NCBI GenBank assembly: GCA_903848645.1
Contig: CAINGU010000041.1
Location: 62,001-126,000, forward strand
DNA: 64,000 nt
Source of the DNA: an uncultured cyanobacterium
GTDB taxonomy: Bacteria; Cyanobacteriota; Cyanobacteriia; Cyanobacteriales; Nostocaceae
Direction of reading: 5' to 3'
Part shown: positions 44,263-53,976 of the stretch, one piece after another
Layout: every line of letters starts with the position of its first letter
Position numbering within the stretch: the stretch's first letter is position 1
Made by a program: the position numbers and the translations under genes
The notes under the pieces: generated by a model
The model's input: the letters and a program-made list of their open reading frames with translations, nothing else
Databases searched by the model: none
What the model was told of the DNA's origin: nothing

Positions 44263-44468
44263 AACTTCCTCATTCCTAGATAACCACAAGTGGCAAAATC
44301 ACTCTTGTATAGCAGGTTATCAGGTTGGAGTGTGATCTTGGAACATCTTTTGGTAGGATTGTATCTTCTATTCAAGCTGGGATTTTCCTGTGTATGAATG
44401 AAAATGAGAAAGATATAAGATCACCTCATTAAATTAGCCGAATTACCTTCCACCCATTCAAGTTAACT

Positions 44469-45611
44469 GTGTCTTTAGAATATGCTTTGGTTCATGAGTG
44501 GTTAACCCCTCAAGCTACCGGTGGTTCAGAACTCGTAGTTCAGGAAATATTAAATCATATTGAAGCTGATTTGTATGCCCTGATTGATTTTGAATCCAGC
44601 AATCCCGAAAGTTATTTGTACAAACGTCAAATTGGCACAACGTTTTTACAACAATTTCCCCAAGCGCGTCAAGGAGTCCAAAAATATTTACCCTTATTAC
44701 CCTTGGCCATTGAACAATTGGATTTGCGAGCATATGAAGTCATTTTATCTTCATCTCATGCCGTAGCTAAAGGAGTCTTAACCACGCCTAATCAATTGCA
44801 TATCTGTTACTGCCATAGCCCCATGCGTTACGCTTGGGATTTAACTTTTGATTATCTCAACCAAAGCAAACTAGGGCAAGGAGCAATTGGCTGGATTACG
44901 CGGTATATTCTGCATAATTTGCGGCAATGGGACGTAATCAGTGCCAACCGGGTAGATTATTTCATTGCCAACTCTCAACACACAGCTAGACGCATTTGGC
45001 GTTGCTATCGTCGGGAAGCCACCGTCATCTATCCACCAGTTAATCTGGATGAATGTTCCTTTTCCTCAGAAAAAGAGGATTTTTACTTGATAGTTTCCCG
45101 ATTAGTGAGTTATAAACAAGTTTCCTTAATTGTTGAGGCTTTTAATCACCTAAAAAAACCCTTGATAGTTATTGGCACAGGACCCCAAATGACCAAGTTG
45201 CAGGAAATAGCTCAACCGCATATCCAAATCTTAGGATGGCAACCCGATCATATCGTTAAACAATACATGGCTCGTGCTAAAGCCTTTGTTTATGCTGCTT
45301 GCGAAGATTTTGGCATTGCCCTAGTTGAAGCCCAAGCTTGTGGAACTCCGGTAATTGCATACCGTGTAGGTGGTGCATCAGAAACAGTTAGAGATATTCG
45401 TACTCATCCTGATACAGGAACTGGTATATTATTCAAAATCCAAACAGTAGGAGCTTTAGTAGATGCCGTAGAAAAATTTGCCGATCATCAACATTTATAC
45501 AGTTACAAGTATATACAAACACACGCTAATCAATTTTCTCGACAGGTTTTTGCAGAACGTTATCTAGGTTTTATCAATGAATGTCGTGAAAAAAGAGTTT
45601 ACCTAAAGTAA
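44469..45611 (+). CDS. Family 4 glycosyltransferase
   Basis: This 380-aa GT-B enzyme has the N-terminal YALVHEWLTPQATGGSELVVQEIL, then ICYCHSPMRYAWDL, and the GT4 donor-binding motif EDFGIALVEAQACGTPVIAYRVGGASETV. The track start is a GTG with no strong ribosome site; another start nearby is possible. It probably transfers a nucleotide-sugar unit in exopolysaccharide synthesis, as a sugar-phosphate transferase gene follows 110 bp downstream. Confidence 0.9.
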   Translation: MSLEYALVHEWLTPQATGGSELVVQEILNHIEADLYALIDFESSNPESYLYKRQIGTTFLQQFPQARQGVQKYLPLLPLAIEQLDLRAYEVILSSSHAVAKGVLTTPNQLHICYCHSPMRYAWDLTFDYLNQSKLGQGAIGWITRYILHNLRQWDVISANRVDYFIANSQHTARRIWRCYRREATVIYPPVNLDECSFSSEKEDFYLIVSRLVSYKQVSLIVEAFNHLKKPLIVIGTGPQMTKLQEIAQPHIQILGWQPDHIVKQYMARAKAFVYAACEDFGIALVEAQACGTPVIAYRVGGASETVRDIRTHPDTGTGILFKIQTVGALVDAVEKFADHQHLYSYKYIQTHANQFSRQVFAERYLGFINECREKRVYLK

Positions 45612-45721
45612 ACATCAGCCTTTTTGTATTTATTTTCTAGGAAGATAGCAAATTTTTCCTCAAAATCACTGCCTTTTAGCTTTAAGATCGGGACTATGTG
45701 TGGTGTGGATTATAAAGGAGT

Positions 45722-46483
45722 ATGATGACTGCCCAGAGTTCACTCCTCTCCGGCAAACGTTACCCGCGTAAGGATAACAGTACATCTATGGCTGTTTTAT
45801 CAAAACGTGGTCAGAAAGTTAAACAGCCAAAGGTAAAATCCAGAAGTTTATCTTTTCAGGGTTTATACGGAGAGTTTTTTAAACGACTGTTTGATATAGT
45901 TTTTTCATTGTCAGTGTTAATTTTGTTTTCTCCCATCTACATGATATTGGCTCTATTGATAGCTCTAAGCTCAAAAGGTCCGATTTTTTATGTTCAAGAA
46001 CGGGTAGGCAAAAACTATCGGAGCTTTAATTGTATTAAGTTTCGCACTATGGTAAACAATGCTGACGAAATTCTCGTGGAAATGATGGCAACATCACCCC
46101 ACCTGCGAGAAGAATTTGAAAACAATTTTAAGCTGAAAACAGACCCTCGAATCACTAAAATTGGTCATTTTTTGCGAATTACCAGCTTAGATGAGTTTCC
46201 CCAATTTTGGAATGTTCTCAAAGGGGATATGAGTGTAGTTGGGCCACGTCCCTTAGTAGCGGAAGAATTACCAAAATATGGTGAATATATCCATCATGTT
46301 TTAACAATTCGTCCTGGAATTACGGGTTTGTGGCAAGTATCCGGGCGTAATGATATTCCTTATCCCCGAAGGGTGCAAATAGACCTACATTATGTCAATG
46401 TTAGGAATTTTTGGCTAGATTTGTGGATTATCCTCAAAACAGTTAATGTTGTCATTCTGCCCAAAAACAAAGGAGCTTACTAA
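45722..46483 (+). CDS. Undecaprenyl-phosphate sugar-phosphate transferase (priming enzyme)
   Basis: This 253-aa protein is the C-terminal bacterial sugar transferase domain preceded by a basic N-terminus and one membrane helix ([24 protein letters not shown]). Motifs [62 protein letters not shown] and [14 protein letters not shown] are diagnostic. It starts repeat-unit assembly on the lipid carrier. With the preceding glycosyltransferase it recalls exopolysaccharide genes of heterocyst envelopes, but that link is inference. A hairpin terminator follows. Confidence 0.93.
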   Translation: MMTAQSSLLSGKRYPRKDNSTSMAVLSKRGQKVKQPKVKSRSLSFQGLYGEFFKRLFDIVFSLSVLILFSPIYMILALLIALSSKGPIFYVQERVGKNYRSFNCIKFRTMVNNADEILVEMMATSPHLREEFENNFKLKTDPRITKIGHFLRITSLDEFPQFWNVLKGDMSVVGPRPLVAEELPKYGEYIHHVLTIRPGITGLWQVSGRNDIPYPRRVQIDLHYVNVRNFWLDLWIILKTVNVVILPKNKGAY

Positions 46484-46830
46484 GTAAGTACGCAAATTCC
46501 CTGTTGTGGGGCAATATCATGCCCCAAAAATTATTTTGGATGACAAAAGTATAAAAGTATAAATTTTATTTATTCTTTCTTTACAAGAAACCTAACTAGA
46601 TAAATTTTTAGTGAAGATTATAATTAATACGCATAAAATTAATTATTATGACTGCATCAAATCCATAATTATTTGTTAAAGTAATTTTTATTAAGTATAT
46701 TTGTTTACAGTCAACTTTTGATAGCAACTAATACTTGTATCTTCACTATCGGCTAGGGTTTGCATTTAAATGCTAGTTTAGAGTAGATCATGTCAATTAT
46801 CCAATTAAGAACTACGAGGCATCACCAAGC
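46484..46830. other. Intergenic region upstream of gmd
   Basis: After the hairpin near 46510 the region is AT-rich and has no gene. It presumably holds the promoter of gmd-fcl; no clear sites are recognised. Confidence 0.5.
46507..46532 (+). terminator. Hairpin terminator after sugar transferase
   Basis: TGGGGCA and TGCCCCA pair around a 6-nt loop, followed by AAAAATTATTTT, 23 bp after the stop codon. Confidence 0.7.
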
Positions 46831-47910
46831 ATGACACAACGAAAACGAGCTTTGATTACTGGGATCACTGGTCAAGATGGTTCTTATTTAACTGAACTTT
46901 TGCTAGAACAAGGTTATGAAGTACATGGGATTATTCGCCGCACTTCTACCTTTAACACAGACCGCATTGATCATATGTACGAAGACCCCCATAAACAGGG
47001 TGTGCGGCTGTTTCTCCATTATGGTGACTTGACGGACGGGACAACACTGCGGCGGATTCTCGAAGAAGTCAAACCCACAGAAATTTATAACTTGGGCGCT
47101 CAATCCCACGTTAGAGTTAGTTTTGATTCACCTGAATATACAGTAGACGCTGTAGGCATGGGTACATTACGTTTGTTAGAAGCTATCCGTGACTATCAAC
47201 ATCGCACGGGGATTGAAGTCCGTTTCTATCAAGCTGGTTCTTCAGAAATGTATGGCTTAGTACAAGCAGTCCCCCAAAGTGAAACTACACCTTTTTATCC
47301 CCGTAGTCCCTACGCTTGTGCTAAGGTATACGCCCACTGGCAAACAGTGAATTACCGTGAATCTTACAATTTGTTTGCTTGTAACGGCATTCTTTTTAAT
47401 CATGAATCTCCCAGAAGGGGTGAAACATTTGTTACTCGCAAAATTACTAGAGCAGTAGCCCGCATTGTTGCTGGTAAACAAAAAAATATCTTCATGGGTA
47501 ATTTGGACTCCAAGAGAGATTGGGGTTATGCCAAAGACTACGTAAAAGCCATGTGGTTGATGTTGCAGCAAGAACAACCTGATGATTATGTAGTGGCAAC
47601 TGGTGAAACCCATTCTGTGAAAGAATTTCTGGAGTTAGCATTTAGTTATGTCAATCTTGATTGGCAAAATTACGTAGAGTTTGATGAACGTTATCTGCGT
47701 CCAGCCGAAGTAGATTTGTTAATTGGTGATCCAACTAAAGCCCAGCAAAAATTAGGTTGGCAACCATCCATAACATTTAAAGAACTGGTTGCTCTTATGG
47801 TGGAAGCTGATTTACAAGCTTTGGGTTGTATTGCGACTAATGGTAATGGTTCAAAACCACATGAAGATATTGCTACTACCCGTCAAGAACTAGGATCTCT
47901 GCACTTTTAA
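46831..47910 (+). CDS. gmd: GDP-mannose 4,6-dehydratase
   Basis: Gmd converts GDP-mannose to GDP-4-keto-6-deoxymannose. The sequence [38 protein letters not shown] is the classic N-terminus. The SDR catalytic motif YxxxK is in [13 protein letters not shown] and [18 protein letters not shown] appears as [20 protein letters not shown]. Length 359 aa is normal. It is followed 20 bp later by fcl, giving the two-step GDP-L-fucose pathway. Confidence 0.97.
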   Translation: MTQRKRALITGITGQDGSYLTELLLEQGYEVHGIIRRTSTFNTDRIDHMYEDPHKQGVRLFLHYGDLTDGTTLRRILEEVKPTEIYNLGAQSHVRVSFDSPEYTVDAVGMGTLRLLEAIRDYQHRTGIEVRFYQAGSSEMYGLVQAVPQSETTPFYPRSPYACAKVYAHWQTVNYRESYNLFACNGILFNHESPRRGETFVTRKITRAVARIVAGKQKNIFMGNLDSKRDWGYAKDYVKAMWLMLQQEQPDDYVVATGETHSVKEFLELAFSYVNLDWQNYVEFDERYLRPAEVDLLIGDPTKAQQKLGWQPSITFKELVALMVEADLQALGCIATNGNGSKPHEDIATTRQELGSLHF

Positions 47911-47930
47911 TTCAGATCAAGGATAATAAG

Positions 47931-48875
47931 ATGACAGCTTTAGAATTAGCAAATAAACGGATTCTTGTCACTGGTGGGGCGGGTTTTCTCGGCCGTCAAG
48001 TGATAGATCAACTATGTCAGAATGGTGCTGATCGTGAGAAAATTACTGTGACGCGATCGCATAATTGTGATCTGCGGGTTTGGGAAAATTGCCAACGGGC
48101 AGTAGACCAACAAGATATTATCATTCACTTAGCCGCCCATGTTGGTGGTATTGGTCTGAACCGAGAAAAACCCGGCGAGTTATTTTACGATAACTTGATG
48201 ATGGGAACTCAGCTAATCCATGCTGCTTATCAACAAGGCATAGAAAAGTTTGTTTGTGTAGGAACTATCTGCGCCTATCCCAAGTTTACCCCTGTACCAT
48301 TTAAAGAAGATGATATCTGGAATGGTTATCCAGAAGAGACCAACGCCCCCTATGGAGTGGCTAAAAAAGCCCTTTTAGTCCAACTGCAATCTTATCGTCA
48401 GCAGTATGGTTTTAATGGCATTTACCTTTTACCAGTGAACTTGTACGGACCTGAAGATAACTTCAACCCCAGCAGTTCTCATGTGATTCCAGCTTTAATT
48501 CGCAAAGTTCAAGAAGCCCAAGCGAAGGGAGAAAAACAACTTCCTGTGTGGGGTGATGGTTCTCCTACCCGTGAATTTTTGTATTCTACAGATGCAGCAC
48601 GGGGGATAGTGATGGGAACTCAGTTTTATAATAATGCTGAACCCGTAAATTTAGGAACTGGTTATGAAATCTCTATCAAGGATTTAATTACCTTAATTTG
48701 CGAATTGATGGAGTATGAGGGTGAACTTGTGTGGGAAACCGACAAACCCAATGGCCAACCTCGACGTTGTTTGGATACGGAAAGGGCAAAACAGGCTTTT
48801 GGTTTTACCGCTCAGGTAGAATTTAGAGATGGGTTGAAGAATACTATTGATTGGTGGCGGAAAAACGCTGCATAG
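47931..48875 (+). CDS. fcl: GDP-L-fucose synthase
   Basis: Fcl epimerises and reduces GDP-4-keto-6-deoxymannose to GDP-L-fucose. The 314-aa sequence has [61 protein letters not shown] and the catalytic YxxxK in [34 protein letters not shown] is also typical. It directly follows gmd, and the product feeds polysaccharide or glycan synthesis. A palindromic repeat lies immediately after the stop codon. Confidence 0.96.
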   Translation: MTALELANKRILVTGGAGFLGRQVIDQLCQNGADREKITVTRSHNCDLRVWENCQRAVDQQDIIIHLAAHVGGIGLNREKPGELFYDNLMMGTQLIHAAYQQGIEKFVCVGTICAYPKFTPVPFKEDDIWNGYPEETNAPYGVAKKALLVQLQSYRQQYGFNGIYLLPVNLYGPEDNFNPSSSHVIPALIRKVQEAQAKGEKQLPVWGDGSPTREFLYSTDAARGIVMGTQFYNNAEPVNLGTGYEISIKDLITLICELMEYEGELVWETDKPNGQPRRCLDTERAKQAFGFTAQVEFRDGLKNTIDWWRKNAA

Positions 48876-48880
48876 AGAAT

Positions 48881-48987
48881 CTCGTTCCCAGTCTCCGACT
48901 GGGAATGCCTTCATAGAGGCTCTGACTCTAGTAGAATGTAAGGCAGAGCCTTCTTAATTGATTCCCATACAGAGTATGGGAACGAGG
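48881..48987. repeat. Palindromic repeat (CTCGTTCCCAGTCTCCGACTGGGAATGC family)
   Basis: The ends CTCGTTCCCA and TGGGAACGAG form a terminal inverted repeat. Inner hairpins CCCAGTCTCCGACTGGG, GGCTCTGAC...AGGCAGAGCC and CCCATACAGAGTATGGG are present. It is 107 bp with no coding capacity, similar in architecture to the MITE-like family at 9767 but different in sequence. Confidence 0.8.
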
Positions 48988-48988
48988 G

Positions 48989-49026
48989 AAATCTAAAATC
49001 CAAAATCTAAAATCTAAAATCCAAAA
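48989..49026. repeat. AAAATCC/AAAATCT heptamer repeat
   Basis: Tandem heptamers abut the start of the cyclo-ligase gene and leave no room for a normal ribosome binding site. The same unit is at 23950-23992. Confidence 0.8.
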
Positions 49027-49578
49027 TTGTCTCAGCTAAATAAAAAAGAATTGCGGCGGACTCTCCTCCAAAAACGCCAGTCAATGACATTATTAGAATG
49101 GAGAGAAAAGAGCGATCGCCTCACTACCAACATCCAAAACTCAGTTATATTTAATCAAGCAAATACAATTCTGGCTTTTTTTAGCTTTCGTCAAGAACCT
49201 GATATTAGCTCGCTGTATACCAACACTAACAAACATTGGGGTTTTCCTCGTTGTGTTGATAAATCTCTAGTTTGGCATTCTTGGCAATCTGATGATGTGA
49301 TTAATATCGGTGCTTATGGGATTACAGAACCTCACCACGAAGCACCAATAATTGAGGTGGAATCAGTAGATTTAATTCTTGTCCCCTGTGTGGGTTGTGA
49401 TGTCCAAGGATACCGCTTAGGTTATGGTGGGGGATATTATGACCGTTTGTTAAATTCACCCGGTTGGAAGGCAAAAGCGACTATAGGAGTAGTTTTTGAT
49501 TTTGCTTATTTATCGCAATTACCGGTTGATACTTGGGATAAACCTTTAGAAAGGGTAATTACAGAAAATGGAGATTAG
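49027..49578 (+). CDS. 5-formyltetrahydrofolate cyclo-ligase
   Basis: This enzyme turns 5-formyl-THF into 5,10-methenyl-THF with ATP. The 183-aa protein has KKELRRTLLQKRQSM at the start, FFSFRQEPDI, and the conserved VDLILVPCVGCDVQGYRLGYGGGYYDRLL. The start is probably TTG at 49027, immediately after a heptamer repeat, since no in-frame ATG appears before residue 19. A later start would remove the conserved first helix. Confidence 0.92.
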   Translation: MSQLNKKELRRTLLQKRQSMTLLEWREKSDRLTTNIQNSVIFNQANTILAFFSFRQEPDISSLYTNTNKHWGFPRCVDKSLVWHSWQSDDVINIGAYGITEPHHEAPIIEVESVDLILVPCVGCDVQGYRLGYGGGYYDRLLNSPGWKAKATIGVVFDFAYLSQLPVDTWDKPLERVITENGD

Positions 49579-49709
49579 GTAATTATTAAATAATTTCAAA
49601 GTTGGGAAATTATAATAATTCTTAATTTTGTAAAATCGGAAATTTTTGATAAGATAAAAATATCATCTTGTTGGCGGTTTTAATTTACAATTATATTCAA
49701 TTTATAAAT

Positions 49710-51047
49710 ATGCGTATTGAAGAATTACATTTACAAAACTTTCGAGGTTTTCGAGAACTTAAATTAACACTTCCTCCTGATTTAGCTGTATTTATTGGAT
49801 CTAATGGTTCAGGGAAATCATCTATTTTAGATAGTATTGCTGTCATTCTTTCACAATTTGTATCTATTTTACAAAAGACAAGTAAAAAGAAATTAGAATT
49901 TGATATATCAGCAGATGACATAAACATCAATGCAGAAATAACACATAATAAAATTAATTTGGTTATTGACTCAGAAACAAAAATTATATGGGAAATTCTC
50001 ACACATAAACATAAAAAATATCGGCTAAAATCCTCAGTGTACAAGCACAAAATTAACAACTATGCTGTACAAATAATTAAAAACCTCAATAATCAACCAG
50101 ATTTAAGTTTACCAATCCTAATTTATTATCAAACAAATAGAATTTTAATAAATTCTGCATCTATTAAAGATATAACTAAAGACAAAACAGAAGCAACTTC
50201 CATAAATAATCAAATTGATGCTTATAAAACAGCATTTTCTAAAAATGTCAATGATTTTAGAGATTTTTTGTATTGGTTCAAAGAACAAGAAGAATATGAA
50301 AATGAAGTTAGATTAAGAGAAGATAATAACTTTAGAAACCCTAATTTACAAATTGTCAGAAAAGCATTAGAAAAATTTTTAGAAGGGTTTCCCAATACTG
50401 AATTTTCCGATTTACATATAGTAAGAGTCAGTTCTAATAAAGAATCTGGTATTCGTCAGTTAATTAAACCTTCATTAGTTATCAAAAAAAATGGTAAAAA
50501 CTTTAAACTAGATCAGCTTTCTGACGGTGAAAAAACTTTACTTATGTTAGTCGTTGACATTGCCAGAAGGTTAGCAATTTTAAATCCTAGTATTACTAAT
50601 CCGTCAGAATTGCTAGAAAAAGGAACAGGAATAATATTAATTGATGAAATAGATTTACATTTACATCCTCAATGGCAAAGAATTGTAATTCCTAGCTTTA
50701 GAAAAACATTTCCTAATTGTCAATTTATTGTTACTACTCACTCTCCTCAAGTTTTGAGTGGAGTCAACCGAGAAAACGTATTTATTTTAGAAGATTCAGC
50801 AATTGTAGAATTAACACCCCACACTTTTGGTCGAGACAGTAATTCAATTCTTTCTGAGGTTATGGGTGTAGAAAAAAGACCTGTGAAAATGCAGGAAAAA
50901 ATAGACAAATGTTTTGAAATGATAGATAATGATAACTTAGAAGAAGCTAAACTAGAACTAAAAAAGTTATCTGAATTATTGGGAAATAATGATCCAGATA
51001 TGGTTCAGGCTTATACGCTTATTGACTTTTTAAACAGGGTAGAATGA
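49710..51047 (+). CDS. ptuA: Septu-type ATPase PtuA
   Basis: This 445-aa SMC/ABC-like ATPase begins MRIEELHLQNFRGFRELKLTL (ATG 49710; the track start at 49668 adds 14 atypical residues). It has Walker A FIGSNGSGKSSILD, signature QLSDGEKTLLMLV, Walker B GTGIILIDEIDLHLHPQWQR and TTHSPQVLSGV. The next gene overlaps by 4 bp and encodes a TIGR02646-like HNH protein, which is the PtuA-PtuB arrangement of the Septu anti-phage system. In Septu, PtuA binds ATP and holds the PtuB nuclease until infection. Confidence 0.87.
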   Translation: MRIEELHLQNFRGFRELKLTLPPDLAVFIGSNGSGKSSILDSIAVILSQFVSILQKTSKKKLEFDISADDININAEITHNKINLVIDSETKIIWEILTHKHKKYRLKSSVYKHKINNYAVQIIKNLNNQPDLSLPILIYYQTNRILINSASIKDITKDKTEATSINNQIDAYKTAFSKNVNDFRDFLYWFKEQEEYENEVRLREDNNFRNPNLQIVRKALEKFLEGFPNTEFSDLHIVRVSSNKESGIRQLIKPSLVIKKNGKNFKLDQLSDGEKTLLMLVVDIARRLAILNPSITNPSELLEKGTGIILIDEIDLHLHPQWQRIVIPSFRKTFPNCQFIVTTHSPQVLSGVNRENVFILEDSAIVELTPHTFGRDSNSILSEVMGVEKRPVKMQEKIDKCFEMIDNDNLEEAKLELKKLSELLGNNDPDMVQAYTLIDFLNRVE

Positions 51048-51682
51048 AACGCATTATCAAAGGTTCAGAACCTCCATGTCTTTTACAATACCGTCAAATA
51101 GATGGTGCAAATTATGACGGATATAGTCCAAAAAAGTCTTTAAAAGAGGCATTGTTGACTGAACAAGGTTATATTTGTTGTTATTGTATGCGACGAATAT
51201 CTATAGACAATATGGAAATTGAGCATTGGCAACCACAAAGTAAATATCCAGAATTACAAATAAATTATAAAAATCTCCTTGCTTCTTGTTCAGGTAATCG
51301 TGGTAGCCAAAAGGATAATCAGCATTGTAATCCAAGAAAAGGTGATGTAGAAATTATTATTAATCCAGCCGATGTTAGTAAAAATTGTGAAAATTATATC
51401 AGATATAGTTCTACTGGGAAAATTTTTTCTGATGATGAAACTATCAATCATGAACTAAATGAAATTTTAAATCTTAACTATCAAACTCTTATAGAAAATC
51501 GTAAAATAGCTTTCCATACTGTGATTAATGCTTTAAATAGAAAATTTCCGAATAAAACTTGGTCAAAAGAAGCTATCAAAAAGATGCTAGAAAAACTGAC
51601 TACTAAAGACAAAGAAGGCAAATATAGTCCATATTGCCAATATATTTTTTGGTATTTAAGCAAAAGATTAAATAACCCTTAA
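51044..51682 (+). CDS. ptuB: Septu-type HNH nuclease PtuB
   Basis: This 212-aa protein carries an HNH fold: zinc cysteines in ICCYCMRRI, catalytic-site EIEHWQPQSKYPELQ, then YKNLLASCSGNRG and HCNPRKGDVEI. The pattern matches the TIGR02646 family, to which Septu PtuB belongs. Its ATG overlaps the TGA of ptuA (ATGA), so synthesis is coupled. It is expected to cleave nucleic acid when released or activated by PtuA. Assignment rests on motif pattern and pairing. Confidence 0.87.
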   Translation: MKRIIKGSEPPCLLQYRQIDGANYDGYSPKKSLKEALLTEQGYICCYCMRRISIDNMEIEHWQPQSKYPELQINYKNLLASCSGNRGSQKDNQHCNPRKGDVEIIINPADVSKNCENYIRYSSTGKIFSDDETINHELNEILNLNYQTLIENRKIAFHTVINALNRKFPNKTWSKEAIKKMLEKLTTKDKEGKYSPYCQYIFWYLSKRLNNP

Positions 51683-51729
51683 CCCGTGTAATCAGATACT
51701 CTCATATATCTACTATTTAAAAAATATAA

Positions 51730-52197
51730 ATGATTCAACTCAACACCAATCATATCCAAACCATCAAAAACCACGCAGAAAAAACCTACCCAAATGAATG
51801 CTGTGGATTAATCTTAGGCCATATCAATAGTGAATATAAAACAGTAGTAGAAGTAATAACTACAGAAAACGTCTGGAATACAGAAAAAGGTAATTTTACA
51901 GAAGACCAAGAACATAGTACCAGCAGCAGATATGCCATATCGCCCCAAGTCATGTTACAGATGCAAAAAGAAGCGAGAAACCGTAACTTAAACATTATTG
52001 GTATTTATCATTCCCATCCAGATAATCCCGCCATCCCCTCAGAATGGGATAAAATATATGCTTGGCCAGAATACTCTTATGTGATATTATCCGTACGAAA
52101 TACTGAAGCTGGTGAACTGCAAAGCTGGACTCTTGATGACAACCACCAGTTTCAAGCCGAGACAATTGAACTGATAAAATTAGCAAATTTAAGTTAA
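51730..52197 (+). CDS. JAMM/MPN metallopeptidase (M67 family)
   Basis: This 155-aa zinc isopeptidase-like protein has the JAMM motif HSHPDNPAIPSEWD with the upstream glutamate in YPNECCGLILG. It lies 33 bp before moeB and is therefore likely in an operon with it. In other bacteria JAMM peptidases process the C-termini of small sulfur-carrier proteins (ThiS/MoaD-like), which E1-like MoeB then activates. The substrate here is inference. Confidence 0.9.
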   Translation: MIQLNTNHIQTIKNHAEKTYPNECCGLILGHINSEYKTVVEVITTENVWNTEKGNFTEDQEHSTSSRYAISPQVMLQMQKEARNRNLNIIGIYHSHPDNPAIPSEWDKIYAWPEYSYVILSVRNTEAGELQSWTLDDNHQFQAETIELIKLANLS

Positions 52198-52230
52198 CAT
52201 TAATACTCCGCGCTGATTCATACAACTGCT

Positions 52231-53403
52231 ATGCTAAATCCCAATCTGGATGAAATCCAGTTGACGAAAGACGACTACGAACGCTACTCCCGCCACTTAA
52301 TTTTGCCAGAAGTGGGCATGGAAGGGCAAAAACGCCTAAAAGCCGCCAGTGTATTGTGTATCGGTACTGGTGGACTAGGTTCACCATTGCTGTTATATCT
52401 TGCAGCAGCAGGTATCGGCAGAATTGGTATTGTTGATTTTGATGTTGTGGATACTTCTAACCTCCAACGTCAAGTTATTCACGGGACATCTTGGGTAGGT
52501 AAACCCAAAATCGAATCAGCAAAAAACCGGATTCATGAAATTAACCCCCATTGTCAGGTTGATTTGTATGAAACTCGTCTGAGTTCCGAAAACGCCCTCG
52601 ATATTATTCGTCCTTACGATATCGTTGTTGATGGCACTGATAACTTCCCGACTCGGTATTTAGTTAACGATGCTTGTGTATTGTTAGATAAACCCAACGT
52701 TTACGGTTCTATCTTCCGTTTTGAAGGACAAGCAACCGTCTTTAACTATGAAGGTGGTCCAAACTATCGTGACTTATATCCCGAACCACCACCACCAGGA
52801 ATGGTTCCTTCCTGTGCTGAAGGTGGTGTTCTGGGAATTTTACCAGGGATGATTGGTATTATTCAAGCCACAGAAACAGTCAAAATCATTCTGGGTAATG
52901 GTACTACCTTGAGTGGTAGACTGGTGCTTTACAACGCCTTGGATATGAAATTCCGGGAGTTAAAACTGCGTCCTAACCCCATCCGTCCAGTTATTGACAA
53001 GCTAATAGATTACGAACAATTTTGTGGGATTCCCCAAGCCAAAGCCGAAGAAGCGAAACAGCAGATGGAAATTCAAGAAATGACAGTCAAGGAATTGAAG
53101 GCGTTATTAGATAGTGGTGCGAAGGACTTTGTGCTGCTAGACGTGCGTAATCCTCATGAGTATGAAATTGCGAAAATTCCTGGTTCTGTGTTAGTCCCGT
53201 TACCAGATATTGAAAATGGTGATGGTGTGGCTAAAGTGAAGGAATTACTCAATGGACACCGTTTAATTGCTCATTGTAAACTGGGTGGACGTTCGGCGAA
53301 AGCCTTGGCTATCCTCAAAGAAGCAGGTATTACTGGTACAAATGTTAAAGGGGGAATTAATGCTTGGAGTCAAGAAGTAGATACTTCTGTTCCTCAGTAT
53401 TAA
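52231..53403 (+). CDS. moeB: E1-like adenylyltransferase MoeB with rhodanese domain
   Basis: Residues 1-265 are the ThiF/MoeB/Uba4 domain with the ATP-binding GTGGLGSPLLLYLAAAG, DNFPTRYLVNDAC and the Cys-containing VPSCAEGGVLGILPG. Residues about 290-390 form a rhodanese domain with HCKLGGRSAKAL, where Cys carries persulfide. It should activate sulfur-carrier C-termini and hand over sulfur for molybdopterin or thiamine synthesis. The fusion is normal in cyanobacteria (390 aa). It follows the JAMM peptidase gene, 33 bp away. Confidence 0.93.
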   Translation: MLNPNLDEIQLTKDDYERYSRHLILPEVGMEGQKRLKAASVLCIGTGGLGSPLLLYLAAAGIGRIGIVDFDVVDTSNLQRQVIHGTSWVGKPKIESAKNRIHEINPHCQVDLYETRLSSENALDIIRPYDIVVDGTDNFPTRYLVNDACVLLDKPNVYGSIFRFEGQATVFNYEGGPNYRDLYPEPPPPGMVPSCAEGGVLGILPGMIGIIQATETVKIILGNGTTLSGRLVLYNALDMKFRELKLRPNPIRPVIDKLIDYEQFCGIPQAKAEEAKQQMEIQEMTVKELKALLDSGAKDFVLLDVRNPHEYEIAKIPGSVLVPLPDIENGDGVAKVKELLNGHRLIAHCKLGGRSAKALAILKEAGITGTNVKGGINAWSQEVDTSVPQY

Positions 53404-53476
53404 TACTTCTGCGCCGGATTGTTGGTGATGTTCATAGACATTTCTCTAGTAATCCTCAATCTGATGTAAACAAAAA

Positions 53477-53507
53477 GATACCCGATATTTGAGAGCAGTC
53501 GGGTATC
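53477..53507 (+). terminator. Hairpin terminator after moeB
   Basis: GATACCCGA pairs with TCGGGTATC around a 13-nt loop, followed by TTCTTATTC. The stem is the same as at 25091-25123. Confidence 0.7.
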
Positions 53508-53826
53508 TTCTTATTCTAGATATAGAGGAATCTAGTTTAATTTGTATATCTAATTTATACAAAAAAATCTTTAAAAAATACCAAAATTGTACATTACTTA
53601 TACTCTTTTTAAAGAGTAAGATGTCTAAAGTTTGCATAAACTTCATGGAAAATTTAGCATTAGCAGTTTCTAGATAGATGAGGACATCCAGTGATTATAA
53701 AGCATAGCTGTAGCGTGGCGTTAGCCATAGGTCATGTTGCGCTATCAGAAACTCAAAAACTTTCAAGCTTCCTATGACAAGTAAGCTGTTACGCAGCTAA
53801 ATTTGATAACCATAATTTACTTGAAC

Positions 53827-53853
53827 TTTGTGGTGCGGGCATCTTGCCCGCTA
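53827..53853. repeat. Dispersed palindrome GTGGTGCGGGCATCTTGCCCGC
   Basis: It matches the repeat at the end of the kinase gene at 13261-13286 in the other orientation. It is non-coding here. Confidence 0.8.
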
Positions 53854-53976
53854 GAATTATACAAACTAAATGCACAACAGCTTAACAAGGAATTGAGAGT
53901 AAATTCACTTTCACAAACACAACTTAACTAGCATCTATCGCCACAGTAAATTGCCAAAACAATAATAGATTGCATT

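Larger units (their letters stand above)
53404..53976. other. Intergenic region with terminator and dispersed repeats
   Basis: No gene is seen in 573 bp. It holds the hairpin at 53477-53507, a TAGCGTGGCGTTAGCCAT repeat fragment near 53712 and the GCGGGCATCTTGCCCGC palindrome at 53828. The DNA between is AT-rich. Confidence 0.5.

Noticed and set aside
47257-47613. 118-aa minus-strand ORF
   Set aside because: It is antisense to gmd, with no family features.
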